DNA of 64,000 nucleotides. It comes from Arcicella sp038230735 (GTDB lineage: Bacteria; Bacteroidota; Bacteroidia; Cytophagales; Spirosomataceae). Below the pieces are notes generated by a model. It was not told the DNA's origin, searched no databases, and was given only the letters and a program-made list of their open reading frames with translations. The translations under genes and the position numbers were made by a program. Positions 16,361-25,872 of this stretch are shown here, piece after piece. The first letter of the stretch is position 1. Each line of letters starts with the position of its first letter. Location: the NCBI GenBank assembly GCA_038230735.1, contig JBBRMR010000020.1, positions 4,579 through 68,578 of the forward strand, written 5' to 3'.

Positions 16361-18799
16361 TTACATATTTACCAACGTGTATTTCCCTCCCTTCACCGTC
16401 ATAAAATCAAAAACCGTTTTATCATTTCCAGTAATTAATTTAGATTTTCCTTCCAATTTCAAAGCATTGGGCGTTTTGATTTTGCAATTTCCGCCCAAAC
16501 TTGATTGAATCGTTAGCTTCGTAATTTTCTTGTTTTTCCATGTAATATCCACTTCAAAACCTCCTCTGGCTTTTAAGCCTTTTATTTCTCCCGATTGCCA
16601 ATCGTCTGGTATCGCAGGAAGAAAATTTAAAAGTCCATCGTGGCTTTGGAGTAGCATTTCTGCCATGCCCGATGTCCCACCAAAATTGCCGTCAATCTGA
16701 AAAGGTGGATGAGCACAAAATATATTTGGGTACGTTCCGCCACCTTTGGTATAGTCCGTTCCTTCCATGCCCGTCAGTTTCAAAAGTTCCCTCACGAGCT
16801 TGTAGGCATGATTTCCATCGTGTAATCTTGCCCAAAAATTAATTTTCCACGACTTACTCCAACCCGTTCCATCATCCCCTCTGATTTCCAAAGTCTTGCG
16901 AGCGGCATTGGCAAATTCGGGCGTTTTCAAGGGTGAAATTTGTCGCCCAGGGTGTAAACTGAATAGATGCGAAGTGTGTCGGTGTTTGGGGTCAGCATCT
17001 TCCCAATCTTTATACCATTCCTGCAAATTGCCTTTTTTACCAATTTGTAAAGGAAATAATTTAGCTATTTTTGCCAATAATTCTTTTCTGAAATCGGCAT
17101 CAATTCCTAATTTTTCGGAGGCTTCGATGGTGTTGGTAAATAAGTCCCAAATCAAGGACATATCCATCGTAGTAGCCATGGATACTGCCCCTTTTACGCC
17201 CTTATCGGTAATGTAAATATTTTCGGGAGAAGTGGATGGGGCGGTTACTAAATGCCCTTTGCCGTCTTCAATAAGCCAATCTAAACAAAAAAGGGCGGCA
17301 TCTTTCATCAATGGATAGGCGGTTTCTGCCAAATATTTTTTATCCCCCGTATAAGCATAATGCTCCCACAAATGCTGACACAACCACGTACCTCCGCCCG
17401 TCCAATTTGCCCACATCGGCTCGCCACCTACGGGGTTAGACAACGCCCAAATATCCGAATTGTGATGTGCCACCCAACCACGAGCGTTATAGAAATTTCT
17501 GGCGGTTTCTTTGCCCGTAACGTCTATGTTTTTGATGTGATTCAACAGAGGAGTATGCAGCTCCGAAAGGTTACACATTTCCGCCAACCAATAGTTCATT
17601 TCGGTATTGATATTAATAGTAAAATTTGAACTCCACGGCGGACGAACAGAGTTATTCCAAATCCCCTGCAAATTGGCGGGAAGCCCATTCGGACGGGAAC
17701 ATGAAATCAACAAATATCTTCCAAATTGAAAATAAAGACTTTCCAAAGCAGGGTCTTTTGCTCCTTCGGTATATTTCAAAAGCCTTTCATCAGTTGGTAA
17801 ATCAAGGTCTGGATTTCCATGTAAAGAAAAACTCATTCGATTGAAAAAGCCTTGATAGTCAGCGATATGAGCCGTTTTTAATTGCTCAAAATCTTTATCT
17901 TCGCTCAGTTTAAGATAACTTTCTACCAATGCCTTTTCATCTTTTCCTTCCGAATCGGGACATTTATCAAAACCATTAAAACTACTGGCGGTGGTCAAAA
18001 TCAAGACGGCTTCGGTGGCATCTGAAATATGAAAACCAGAGGTATCAGTCGTAACTTTTCCATCACAAGATTTCACCTTGAAACGCCAGTCAAAACGAAT
18101 TCCCCGACAATTGGTCGAATCTTCGTAAGTTACAGGTTTTCTACTCTGCACATAATTTGGACTTGCGTAGGCAGGTGTTTTCCCACGAATAATTATTTGA
18201 TTATCAGATAATAAACTCTTTACAATCGGATGTTTACTCCTGAGTGAAACAAAGAAATTCAAAGCCCCTTTGGTACTTGATTTCAAACGGATTATCATAA
18301 CTTGGGCAGGTGCAGACACGAAAAATTCACGAGTAAATTCTGTATTTCCAACCTTAAAACGAGTGGTTGCAATGGCATTTCCAATATTCAAATCACGATA
18401 ATAATCGGTTACTTCTCCCTTGAATTCTTGACGAAAAACCAAGTCTCCCAAAGGTTGATAGGCTTCCGTGTAAGGTCCTTGTAATTGCTTGGCGAGGACA
18501 TTTGCTTTGGCAAAATCTTCCGAAAAAATCGCATCTCTGACTTCCTGCAAGTGTTTTGAAGCGTTGGGATTAGGATTTCGATTCACGGGTCCGCCCGACC
18601 ATAAAGTTTGTTCATTGAGTTGGATAAGTTCATTATCGGGTTTACCAAAAATCATTGCTCCGATTCGTCCGTTTCCAATGGGTAGGGCTTCGTTCCAATT
18701 TCGGGCGGGTTGTTTATACCATAAAGTCAATGGCTTTTGTGCGGTGGAATATAGAGAAATTAATAAGGTAAAAAGGAAGATAAATAGTGATTTTTTCAT
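16361..18799 (-). CDS. Glycoside hydrolase family 95 (alpha-L-fucosidase-type)
   Basis: 812 residues with a signal peptide (KKSLFIFLFTLLISLYSTAQ). The start of the mature protein, LTLWYKQPARNWNEALPIGNGRIGAM, is the diagnostic N-terminal stretch of GH95 inverting 1,2-alpha-L-fucosidases/alpha-L-galactosidases. The (alpha/alpha)6 barrel follows with WTGGGTWLCQHLWEHYAY, and a C-terminal beta domain. Periplasmic or surface removal of terminal fucose or galactose from plant or algal glycans. Downstream of the Gfo/Idh gene on the same strand, separated by a short hairpin. Confidence 0.92.
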   Translation of the reverse strand: MKKSLFIFLFTLLISLYSTAQKPLTLWYKQPARNWNEALPIGNGRIGAMIFGKPDNELIQLNEQTLWSGGPVNRNPNPNASKHLQEVRDAIFSEDFAKANVLAKQLQGPYTEAYQPLGDLVFRQEFKGEVTDYYRDLNIGNAIATTRFKVGNTEFTREFFVSAPAQVMIIRLKSSTKGALNFFVSLRSKHPIVKSLLSDNQIIIRGKTPAYASPNYVQSRKPVTYEDSTNCRGIRFDWRFKVKSCDGKVTTDTSGFHISDATEAVLILTTASSFNGFDKCPDSEGKDEKALVESYLKLSEDKDFEQLKTAHIADYQGFFNRMSFSLHGNPDLDLPTDERLLKYTEGAKDPALESLYFQFGRYLLISCSRPNGLPANLQGIWNNSVRPPWSSNFTININTEMNYWLAEMCNLSELHTPLLNHIKNIDVTGKETARNFYNARGWVAHHNSDIWALSNPVGGEPMWANWTGGGTWLCQHLWEHYAYTGDKKYLAETAYPLMKDAALFCLDWLIEDGKGHLVTAPSTSPENIYITDKGVKGAVSMATTMDMSLIWDLFTNTIEASEKLGIDADFRKELLAKIAKLFPLQIGKKGNLQEWYKDWEDADPKHRHTSHLFSLHPGRQISPLKTPEFANAARKTLEIRGDDGTGWSKSWKINFWARLHDGNHAYKLVRELLKLTGMEGTDYTKGGGTYPNIFCAHPPFQIDGNFGGTSGMAEMLLQSHDGLLNFLPAIPDDWQSGEIKGLKARGGFEVDITWKNKKITKLTIQSSLGGNCKIKTPNALKLEGKSKLITGNDKTVFDFMTVKGGKYTLVNM

Positions 18800-18838
18800 G
18801 GATTACATCAAGAAATTTTTGAGGTTTGGGCTTATCTG

Positions 18839-18882
18839 CGGAAGTCTTCGTTTAAAGGGGATGCCCAATCCGAAGACTTCCG
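18839..18882. repeat. Dispersed hairpin element CGGAAGTCTTCG, copy 1
   Basis: Arms CGGAAGTCTTCG (18839-18850) and CGAAGACTTCCG (18871-18882) are a perfect 12-bp stem with a 20-nt loop containing GGGGATGCCC. Two more copies occur at 20942-20985 and 36460-36521 in the opposite orientation. It separates the Gfo/Idh gene from the GH95 gene. Confidence 0.85.
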
Positions 18883-18893
18883 TTTTTAGTAAT

Positions 18894-19979
18894 TTAAAAC
18901 AAAACCGCCTTCCCACTCTTAGCCGACTGAATCGCCTTTTCTAAAATCTCCACAACCACTAAATTATTTTCAATCGAAGAAAGGCTATTGGCTGGATTAA
19001 TTTTGCCTTTCACTACCGCTGTCAGATACAAAAAGGAGTCATTTTCTGGGTTTGGAATGGGCATTATAGTTACGTTTTCTTCCGTGGCATTTCGATCTCC
19101 CTTTCTCACTTTCATTTGTGAACTATTGGCAAAAATATAGGAAGATTGACTGTAAATTTCGGTATCTTTTCTATCGAAGGGCCAGTTCCAAGATGCTTCT
19201 AAAATAGCTTCTGCGTGCGGATAAGTCAATATTATAGTAGCTTCATCATCCACTTTTGGATATACATTAGGTTTAATTTGTTTGGTAACTGCCGTAACCG
19301 AAATTGGCTTTATTCCCTTCATAAACCAAGTCATCAGATTAGCTCCGTAGCAGCCAAAATCTATTACCGCACCACCACCATTTTTTACGGGGTCAGTAAG
19401 CCAAGATAGAAACTCAGGCGTACAGCCAATTTCTTTGGGTCCACGGTGTCCATCACGCACAATTACTTTATTGATTCGCCCCATTTCCTTTTCATCCTGA
19501 ATCATAAGATGTGCCATTCGGTGGCTTGGATACCAAGTAGTCTCATAATTTGTCAGCAAATGAATCTTGAATTTTTGGGCTAAATCTGCCATTTTTTGAG
19601 CATCTTTGAGGTTAGTTGCCAAAGGTTTTTCCACCATCACGTGGATACCTTTTGAGGCACAAACCTCCACTGTATGCAAATGCTCAATGATGCTATTGAA
19701 AGCACAAACGGCTTCGGGTTTTGTTTTCGCAACCATTTCTTCCAAACTATTAAACAATAAAGCTTCGGGCAGATTATACCGTTGCATATATTTCATGGCA
19801 ATAGCTTTATTGGGTTCGGCAATGCCCACAATTTCAATATCGCCCCGTTTATTGCTGTTCAAAACTTGCCCGATATGGTCATGCGTAAGTCCATCAATGC
19901 CAACCCTTAATTTTTGTTGAGCGTATGTCTTACTGAAAATTAAAAACACTATAAAGACAAAAAATATGTTCTTTTTCAT
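18894..19979 (-). CDS. Gfo/Idh/MocA family oxidoreductase with signal peptide
   Basis: 361 residues. N-terminal signal peptide (NIFFVFIVFLIFSKTYAQ), then a Rossmann domain and the family motif VMVEKPLATN (EKP) near residue 120, and GGGAVIDFGCYGANL in the C-terminal substrate domain. Exported members of this family act on sugars with tightly bound NAD. The neighbouring DUF1080 protein is a 3-keto-glycoside hydrolase-type fold, so an oxidation-then-cleavage route at C3 of a glycoside is a reasonable inference. GH95 lies downstream. Confidence 0.88.
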   Translation of the reverse strand: MKKNIFFVFIVFLIFSKTYAQQKLRVGIDGLTHDHIGQVLNSNKRGDIEIVGIAEPNKAIAMKYMQRYNLPEALLFNSLEEMVAKTKPEAVCAFNSIIEHLHTVEVCASKGIHVMVEKPLATNLKDAQKMADLAQKFKIHLLTNYETTWYPSHRMAHLMIQDEKEMGRINKVIVRDGHRGPKEIGCTPEFLSWLTDPVKNGGGAVIDFGCYGANLMTWFMKGIKPISVTAVTKQIKPNVYPKVDDEATIILTYPHAEAILEASWNWPFDRKDTEIYSQSSYIFANSSQMKVRKGDRNATEENVTIMPIPNPENDSFLYLTAVVKGKINPANSLSSIENNLVVVEILEKAIQSAKSGKAVLF

Positions 19980-20085
19980 GATTTGAGAATGGATTTAGGT
20001 TTAAAAAAAATTATGCTATCTGCGTGAATCTGCGATTGAAAATCTGTCTTGTCTGTACGATTCGCCGTTGCGGTTCTATCAAATA

Positions 20086-20847
20086 TCAAAAATTAGTATT
20101 CGCCGCTTTTAAATCCACTTTTTTAATCCAAATATTTCTGTAGCGTACATCATGTCCTTCGGCTTGTAATTTCAGACCTTCTGCCGTGTCAGTAATACCC
20201 TTTCCACCATCAATTCCCCCATCAACGCCCGAATTTGGTCCACCCCAAACTTGCGAAATTTGTTTATTAGTATGCACTTTTTTACCATTAAAATACATCG
20301 AAACGATTGGTTTTTCTACTAATTTGCCATCTTTAAATCGAGCCGCCCGAAAATTAATATCGTAGGCATTCCATTTGCCAACTCCGTTATAGGCACTATA
20401 CGGAGAGGCTTCTTCATTGATTACCGCTGCCATACCGTGCGAAGTGGAATCACCGTCTAAAATTTGAATTTCATAACGATTTTGTAGGTAAACACCACTA
20501 TTTCCGCCTTTTTCTGGAATATAAAACTCAACATGAAGCCTAAAATCACGAAATTTTTCTTTGGTAACAATGTCGGCTGCCCCGTAAAGCCCCCCTGCTC
20601 CCGCTGGGTCATTAGTGCTTACTGTTGTGCCTTTACTGTTGGCAGGGTCGCTTTTAATCTCCCATTTGATGGGTAATGTCGCTGCCAAACGTGGACCAGC
20701 CCAGTACGTCCATTTTGCGTCCAGCATTTTTCTTGAACCATCAAAAAATACCTCCGCACCTTTGGGGGCTTTTGTACCTACGCCTACTTGGGCATTCACG
20801 CTTACTGAAAAGCTAAGGCAAAACATAATTAACAATAAATTTTTCAT
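20086..20847 (-). CDS. DUF1080 (3-keto-disaccharide hydrolase-type) secreted protein
   Basis: 253 residues. Signal peptide to about residue 20 (SFSVSVNAQ). A concanavalin-like fold is suggested by FRDFRLHVEFYIPEKGGNSGVYLQNRYEIQILD, the core of DUF1080 proteins, with VWGGPNSGVDGG and the final DVRYRNIWIKKVDL strand. Family members bind or hydrolyse oxidised disaccharides. First gene of the DUF1080, Gfo/Idh, GH95 series on the minus strand. Confidence 0.88.
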   Translation of the reverse strand: MKNLLLIMFCLSFSVSVNAQVGVGTKAPKGAEVFFDGSRKMLDAKWTYWAGPRLAATLPIKWEIKSDPANSKGTTVSTNDPAGAGGLYGAADIVTKEKFRDFRLHVEFYIPEKGGNSGVYLQNRYEIQILDGDSTSHGMAAVINEEASPYSAYNGVGKWNAYDINFRAARFKDGKLVEKPIVSMYFNGKKVHTNKQISQVWGGPNSGVDGGIDGGKGITDTAEGLKLQAEGHDVRYRNIWIKKVDLKAANTNF

Positions 20848-20941
20848 GGAAATTGTATTTGAAAATGAAACTCGTTTGAATGATAGTAAAGGGGAAATTA
20901 GGGGTAATTATACTGAAATAATTTTCAAAATCTTGTAGATA

Positions 20942-20985
20942 CGGGAGTCTTCGGATTAGGCATCCCCTTCAAACGAAGACTTCTG
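20942..20985. repeat. Dispersed hairpin element CGGAAGTCTTCG, copy 2
   Basis: AGTCTTCG (20946-20953) pairs with CGAAGACT (20974-20981) around a 20-nt loop that repeats the loop of copy 1 in the opposite orientation (GATTAGGCATCCCC). Here it lies between divergent genes, so it cannot be a simple terminator. Confidence 0.75.
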
Positions 20986-21078
20986 TGAATAAAAATGTAA
21001 AACTGAGTTACACCTTTTGAAAAGCCCTGATTTTTCAATAAATTCGTACTTATCAAATCATTTCATAAAAGACCATCC

Positions 21079-22545
21079 ATGAAAAAATCACTATTATTTT
21101 TCCTTTCTTTCATCGCTTTTACGGCAATTTCTCAAAAAAAGAAAACCACAATCTCTGTTCCTCAAAATTCTGATAAACAGACCATTATCTCAAATATTGA
21201 TAAGCGTTTCGATGAATATGCAGGAATTTCTAAGCAAATCTGGAACTATGCAGAATTGGGCTACATGGAAGAAAAATCTTCTCTTTTATTACAAGATTTA
21301 CTCAAAAAAGAGGGCTTCACCGTTACGTCCAACATTGCAGGAATCCCAACCGCTTTTGTGGCAACTTTTGGCGAAGGTAAACCAACCATCGGGATTTTAG
21401 GAGAATACGATGCCTTGCCAGGTCTTGCTCAAGAAGCCACGCCCGAAATAAAACCCATTCCTAATCAAAAAGGAGGACACGGTTGCGGTCACAATCTCTT
21501 TGGAACAGCATCAATAGCGGCTGCCATTGAAGTGAAAAATTGGTTGAAGGCTTCGGGACAAAAAGGCACGATAAAAATGTTCGGGTGTCCTGCCGAAGAA
21601 GGTGGTTCGGGCAAAGTTTACATGGTACGGGAAGGTCTTTTTAACGATGTTGATGTGGTTTTGCATTGGCATCCAGGGGCTCAAAATGCTACGGAAGCGG
21701 GGACTTCTTTGGCAAATAAAAATGCAAAATTCCGCTTCAAGGGTATCGCAACCCACGCCTCAGTTTCGCCCGAACGTGGTCGCTCGGCTTTGGATGGCGT
21801 GGAGGCGATGGATATGATGGTAAATATGATGCGGGAACACATTCCCCAAGATACTCGAATCCATTACGTGATTACGAAGGGCGGAGATGCTCCAAATGTG
21901 GTTCCTGCCTACGCTGAGGTATATTATTATGCTCGCCATCGAGACCGTGATATTTTACAAGGGGTTTGGAAAAGAGTAGAAAATGCGGCTCAGGGTGCTG
22001 CCCTCGGCACGGGAACGAAGGTGGAATGGGAAATTTTGGGAGGTGTTTATAACCTTTTACCCAATTTAACTTTAGCAGAAATTATGCATGCCAATTTGAC
22101 CATGATTGGGGGAGTAAATTATACCGAAGAGGAGAAAGTATTTGCTCAGAAAATCAGTGAAACCTTAGGCGAACAAAAGCAAGCCATTGAAAATGCAGGG
22201 GTCATTAAGGATTATAAAACGGAAGGAGAAAGTGCCATCAGCGGTGGTTCAACGGATGTGGGAGATGTCAGTTGGACGGTGCCTACGATTGGTTTACGAA
22301 CTGCCACTTGGGTACCAGGCTCATCGCCCCATAGTTGGCAATCAACGGCGGCGAGTGGAATGTCAATCGGTCAAAAAGGAATGATTGTGGCAGCTAAATC
22401 CTTGGCTTGCACGGCGTTAGACTTGTTCAAAGACCAAACCATCATCGACAAAGCAAAGGCTGAATTTATCCAAAAACGGGGAACAAATTTTAAATACGAG
22501 GCTCTTTTAGGGGATAGAAAACCTGCGTTGGACTATCGGAAATAG
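21079..22545 (+). CDS. M20-family amidohydrolase/peptidase, exported
   Basis: 488 residues. Signal peptide (KKSLLFFLSFIAFTAISQ). M20/AbgB-like features: GILGEYDALPGLAQEA, GGHGCGHNLFGT with metal ligands, GCPAEEGGSGK with the catalytic Glu pair, the dimerisation domain THASVSPERGRSALDGVEAM, and TDVGDVSWTVPT. AbgB-type enzymes hydrolyse aminobenzoyl-glutamate-like amides; an exported enzyme may act on N-acyl amino acids or dipeptides. Converges on the MDR reductase. Confidence 0.9.
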   Translation: MKKSLLFFLSFIAFTAISQKKKTTISVPQNSDKQTIISNIDKRFDEYAGISKQIWNYAELGYMEEKSSLLLQDLLKKEGFTVTSNIAGIPTAFVATFGEGKPTIGILGEYDALPGLAQEATPEIKPIPNQKGGHGCGHNLFGTASIAAAIEVKNWLKASGQKGTIKMFGCPAEEGGSGKVYMVREGLFNDVDVVLHWHPGAQNATEAGTSLANKNAKFRFKGIATHASVSPERGRSALDGVEAMDMMVNMMREHIPQDTRIHYVITKGGDAPNVVPAYAEVYYYARHRDRDILQGVWKRVENAAQGAALGTGTKVEWEILGGVYNLLPNLTLAEIMHANLTMIGGVNYTEEEKVFAQKISETLGEQKQAIENAGVIKDYKTEGESAISGGSTDVGDVSWTVPTIGLRTATWVPGSSPHSWQSTAASGMSIGQKGMIVAAKSLACTALDLFKDQTIIDKAKAEFIQKRGTNFKYEALLGDRKPALDYRK

Positions 22546-22552
22546 GTTTATC

Positions 22553-22663
22553 AAGTCGTAAGTCAATAAGTCGTAGGTCGTAAGTAAAATAAAGCACCAT
22601 TTTATTAAGTTTTCACAGAGAAATTTTTTACTTACGACCTACGACTTACAGGCTTACGACTTT
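22553..22663. repeat. Long inverted repeat of AAGTCGT heptamer tract
   Basis: Left arm 22553-22587 is AAGTCGT, AAGTCAAT, AAGTCGT, AGGTCGT, AAGTAA; right arm about 22628-22663 is the complement with about three mismatches over 35 nt. It fills the 120-nt space between the convergent M20 and MDR genes. Confidence 0.85.
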
Positions 22664-22665
22664 AA

Positions 22666-23661
22666 TTAAACCTCCAAAATCAACTTCCCAAAATTCTTAC
22701 CCGAAAACAACATCATCAAAGTTGGCAAGAAATTACGGATTCCTTTTTGGATATCTACTTTCGAGTGCAGCTTTCCTTCATGAATCCAACCCGCCATTTC
22801 TTTGGCGGCGGTTCCGTAATTGGCGGCATTATCAAAAACCACGATTCCTTCCATTCTGGCACGATTTACCAACAATGAAAGATAATTTGAAGGTCCTTTT
22901 ACGGGTTCGGTATTGTTGTATTGTGAGATAGCTCCGCAGATGACAATTCTTGCTCGGAGGTTAATTTGTCCCAAAACAATATCCAAAATCTCACCGCCCA
23001 CGTTGTCAAAATACACGTCAATTCCTTGTGGACAAGCCGTTCTGAGGGCTTTTCTAACGTCCTCGGTTTTGTAATTAATACAGGCATCAAAGCCCAATTC
23101 GTTTACGCAATAATCACATTTCTCTTGGTCGCCCGCAATACCAATCACTCGGCAACCTTTGATTTTGGCAATTTGTCCAACCACACTTCCCACCGCACCC
23201 GATGCACCCGAAACTACCACGGTTTCGCCTTCTTTGGGTTGCCCCGTGTTCAAAATTCCGAAATATGCCGTCATACCTGGCATTCCCAAAGTGGCTAAGT
23301 ACGTGGTCAAAGGGGCAATTTTAGTATCAACTTTTACTAAATCTTTACCGTTTGAAACGCCAAATTCCTGCACGCCCCAACCACCCGTAACGTAATCGCC
23401 AACGGCAAAATTTGGGTTATTTGATTCTACTACTTCCCCAGCCGTTCCCGCTCTGAATACTTCGCCAATTTGGATAGGTTTGATGTACGATTTACCATCA
23501 TTCATCCAACCACGCATGGCAGGGTCGAGGGAGATGTATTTTGTTTTTACCAAAACCTCACCGTCCTGAATCGTAGGCACGGCGGTTTCTTCAATCAATA
23601 AATCTGTTTCTTTGGGATTCCCGACGGGACGAGCCGCCAATTTTACTTGGGTATTAGTCAT
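22666..23661 (-). CDS. NADP-dependent MDR oxidoreductase (CurA/PTGR-like)
   Basis: 331 residues, zinc-independent medium-chain dehydrogenase/reductase. YISLDPAMRGWMND and the early GxxxAGEV region are typical of prostaglandin/leukotriene reductase-like enzymes such as curcumin reductase CurA. The Rossmann loop SGASGAVGSVVGQIAK lies at about residue 150, and IDVYFDNVGGEILD after it. Probably reduces alpha,beta-unsaturated carbonyls with NADPH in the cytoplasm. Monocistronic. Confidence 0.9.
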   Translation of the reverse strand: MTNTQVKLAARPVGNPKETDLLIEETAVPTIQDGEVLVKTKYISLDPAMRGWMNDGKSYIKPIQIGEVFRAGTAGEVVESNNPNFAVGDYVTGGWGVQEFGVSNGKDLVKVDTKIAPLTTYLATLGMPGMTAYFGILNTGQPKEGETVVVSGASGAVGSVVGQIAKIKGCRVIGIAGDQEKCDYCVNELGFDACINYKTEDVRKALRTACPQGIDVYFDNVGGEILDIVLGQINLRARIVICGAISQYNNTEPVKGPSNYLSLLVNRARMEGIVVFDNAANYGTAAKEMAGWIHEGKLHSKVDIQKGIRNFLPTLMMLFSGKNFGKLILEV

Positions 23662-23806
23662 GGGATTTGTGAAGTTTTTGGAATGATATTTTCAGTAAAT
23701 TTCCATAAATCTCAACCATTATCCAAGACAATTTAACCACTCTTATAAAATTGGTAAAAATTAGGTCGTTTTCTGATACATTTGTATCAACAAAATCAAA
23801 ACAATT

Positions 23807-24487
23807 ATGACAATCATCCGCAAAAATTCATTTATCCGTAAAGTCAAAGACATCTCCATCAGTGGCTCATTGGCTTTGGCTATTTTGGGCAATGCTGTTA
23901 TGCTGCAAAGTTGCGGCAGTAGCAATGCTGACGATGATGAAGATACTGATTATGAGGAAGTTGAAGCTTATACCAAAGGCGTAAAAACCTATATTTTAGA
24001 AACGAAAAAAGGTGAATTTAAGATTACGGATGAGGTGGAAGTTCCTGCCGATAGTTCCGTTGCTATTGTAACGTATTTGGATGGCAGAAAGGAAACGCTT
24101 TCCTCACAAGCCGTTAAAGCCTTGATTGACAATGATATAAAAACAAATTCGGCTTCCGTTGGGCAAAGCAACACACTCTCAAATGCTCTTTTGTTTGGTG
24201 GAATGGGATATTTATTGGCAAAAACCATTAGTCCAAATTATTCTAATTATCGCCCCGACTTAAATCCTAAAACGAGTAAATCAACCGATACCACTCAACG
24301 CCGCAGACATCATTCGGGCTTTTTCTTTTTTCCGATGATGGGTCGTTTTTATTCATCCCAAAATGCCTTCCAAAAGTCAAGCGGAATCCACGAAAATATT
24401 GGTAATTCACGCATGATTACGACCAGACCTGTGGGTGGACGAAGTGGTTTTTTTAGAAGCACAGGGAGAGGGGGATTTAGAGGATAA
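23807..24487 (+). CDS. UPF0323-like lipoprotein
   Basis: 226 residues. After a basic N-terminus, a hydrophobic stretch leads to a lipobox-like LQSC near residue 36. An acidic run (DDDEDTDYEE) follows, then KKGEFKITDEV and VTYLDGRKETLSSQ, which match the core of UPF0323 lipoproteins of epsilon-proteobacteria; the C-terminus is rich in Gly, Arg, Phe and Ser (GGRSGFFRSTGRGG). Family assignment rests on recalled similarity. The next gene is a glutathionylspermidine-synthase-like enzyme, the same pairing as Cj0371-Cj0372 in Campylobacter (and YgiB-YgiC in E. coli), supporting a joint role at the envelope. Confidence 0.72.
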   Translation: MTIIRKNSFIRKVKDISISGSLALAILGNAVMLQSCGSSNADDDEDTDYEEVEAYTKGVKTYILETKKGEFKITDEVEVPADSSVAIVTYLDGRKETLSSQAVKALIDNDIKTNSASVGQSNTLSNALLFGGMGYLLAKTISPNYSNYRPDLNPKTSKSTDTTQRRRHHSGFFFFPMMGRFYSSQNAFQKSSGIHENIGNSRMITTRPVGGRSGFFRSTGRGGFRG

Positions 24488-24534
24488 TTTCGAAATAATG
24501 GTACACGGATGACACGGATAAAAATTTTGTTTTT

Positions 24535-24603
24535 TTGCCTTTGTTGGTGTTTTCACCAACAAATCGGACTCCATTTTGTTGGTGAAAACACCAACAAAGG
24601 CAA
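24535..24603. repeat. Perfect 29-bp inverted repeat between UPF0323 and ATP-grasp genes
   Basis: Arms 24535-24563 and 24575-24603 are exact complements over 29 bp with an 11-nt loop. Each arm is itself a small hairpin (TTGTTGGTG, TTTT, CACCAACAA), so cruciform and clover-like forms are both possible. An outer pair of ATCCGTGT-type words (24503-24518 and 24636-24664) flanks it. It lies inside what looks like a two-gene operon. Confidence 0.9.
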
Positions 24604-24682
24604 CAAAGTGGAATCTTAAGTAATATTTTAATTCAATCCGTGTCAAATCCGTTAAATCCGTGTTCCATAAATTAGCACAAAA

Positions 24683-25849
24683 ATGAACTTCAAAAAACTA
24701 AATATTTCCCCAAAAATCTCCCTCCAAAATGCGGGTTGGGATTGGATGTTGGGCGAAAATACTTTGCCTTATATTACCGATGAAATGGTGATTATTTCTG
24801 AAAAAGAAGCCGAAAATTATTATGAAGCGGGTAATCAATTATACGAAATGTTTATTGAAGCTGCTCAGTATGTGATTGATAATGAACGCTTTGCAGAATT
24901 GGGTATTCCAGAAAATCTGATTGACTTAATAAAATATTCGTGGGGAAACGATAAACAATGGCATCTTTACGGACGCTTTGATTTGAGTGGAGGATTGGAC
25001 GGAAAGCCCATAAAACTCATCGAATTTAATGCCGACACCGCCACTTGTATTCCCGAAACTGCCGTAGTGCAATGGGCATCTTTGAAAGCAAACGGCTTGG
25101 ATGAAAGCGGACAATTTAATACGCTTTACGAAGCCCTGACCGAGCAATTCAGAGAATTAAAACGTCAAAACTCAGAATTTGAACCAACGCTTTTAATTTC
25201 CACAATGGAAGGCTATCCCGAAGACGATACCAATATGCAAGTCTTAGGGGAAGCCGCCCGTGAGGCTGGTTTTGAAGTAGCTTTCGAACACATCGAAAAC
25301 GTAGAATTTTCAGCGGAAGGGATTTATAAACAGAACGCAGAAGATGGCAGTTTTACCAAATTTGATTTTTATTTCAAACTTGTGCCTTGGGAATATATTG
25401 GTTGGGATGAACCCGAATTGGCAGCAAGTCTCACAAACATCGTGAAGACTAAAAAAGCCGTTGTAATGAATCCAGCCTATACTTTATTGTTTCAATCGAA
25501 AGGAATTTTGAAGATTTTGTGGGATTTATTTCCGAATCATCCGCTATTATTACAGACTGAAAACCAACCACTTATCAATAATTCCTGCGTTCAGAAAGTC
25601 TTGTTTGGGCGTGAAGGGGCGAATGTCAAGATTCTTTCTCCCGTGGGTGTAACACTTGATAAAACCGAAGGAGATTATTTTGAACAAGCCTCTATTTATC
25701 AACAATACACCGAATTCCTACAAGATAAATCAAATAATTATTACCAAGCAGGACTCTTCTTTTCGGGCGAAAGTTGCGCATTGGGATTCAGAAAAGGCGG
25801 GAGGATTATTGATAATAAGGCTACTTTTTGTGGGCATTTGGTGGAGTAG
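24683..25849 (+). CDS. Glutathionylspermidine synthase-like ATP-grasp protein
   Basis: 388 residues, similar in length to YgiC/YjfC. Marks: GWDWMLGENTLPYITDEM near the N-terminus, YGRFDLSGGLDGKPIKLIEFNADT (pre-ATP-grasp region with the acidic catalytic pair), PAYTLLFQSKGILKILWDLFPNHPLL, and the C-terminal GESCALGFRKGG. The family is the synthetase half of glutathionylspermidine synthetase; YgiC itself does not make that product in vitro as far as I recall, so the substrate is open. Pairs with the upstream UPF0323 lipoprotein. Confidence 0.88.
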   Translation: MNFKKLNISPKISLQNAGWDWMLGENTLPYITDEMVIISEKEAENYYEAGNQLYEMFIEAAQYVIDNERFAELGIPENLIDLIKYSWGNDKQWHLYGRFDLSGGLDGKPIKLIEFNADTATCIPETAVVQWASLKANGLDESGQFNTLYEALTEQFRELKRQNSEFEPTLLISTMEGYPEDDTNMQVLGEAAREAGFEVAFEHIENVEFSAEGIYKQNAEDGSFTKFDFYFKLVPWEYIGWDEPELAASLTNIVKTKKAVVMNPAYTLLFQSKGILKILWDLFPNHPLLLQTENQPLINNSCVQKVLFGREGANVKILSPVGVTLDKTEGDYFEQASIYQQYTEFLQDKSNNYYQAGLFFSGESCALGFRKGGRIIDNKATFCGHLVE

Positions 25850-25872
25850 TTTTTGATGTTTGATGCTCGTTT

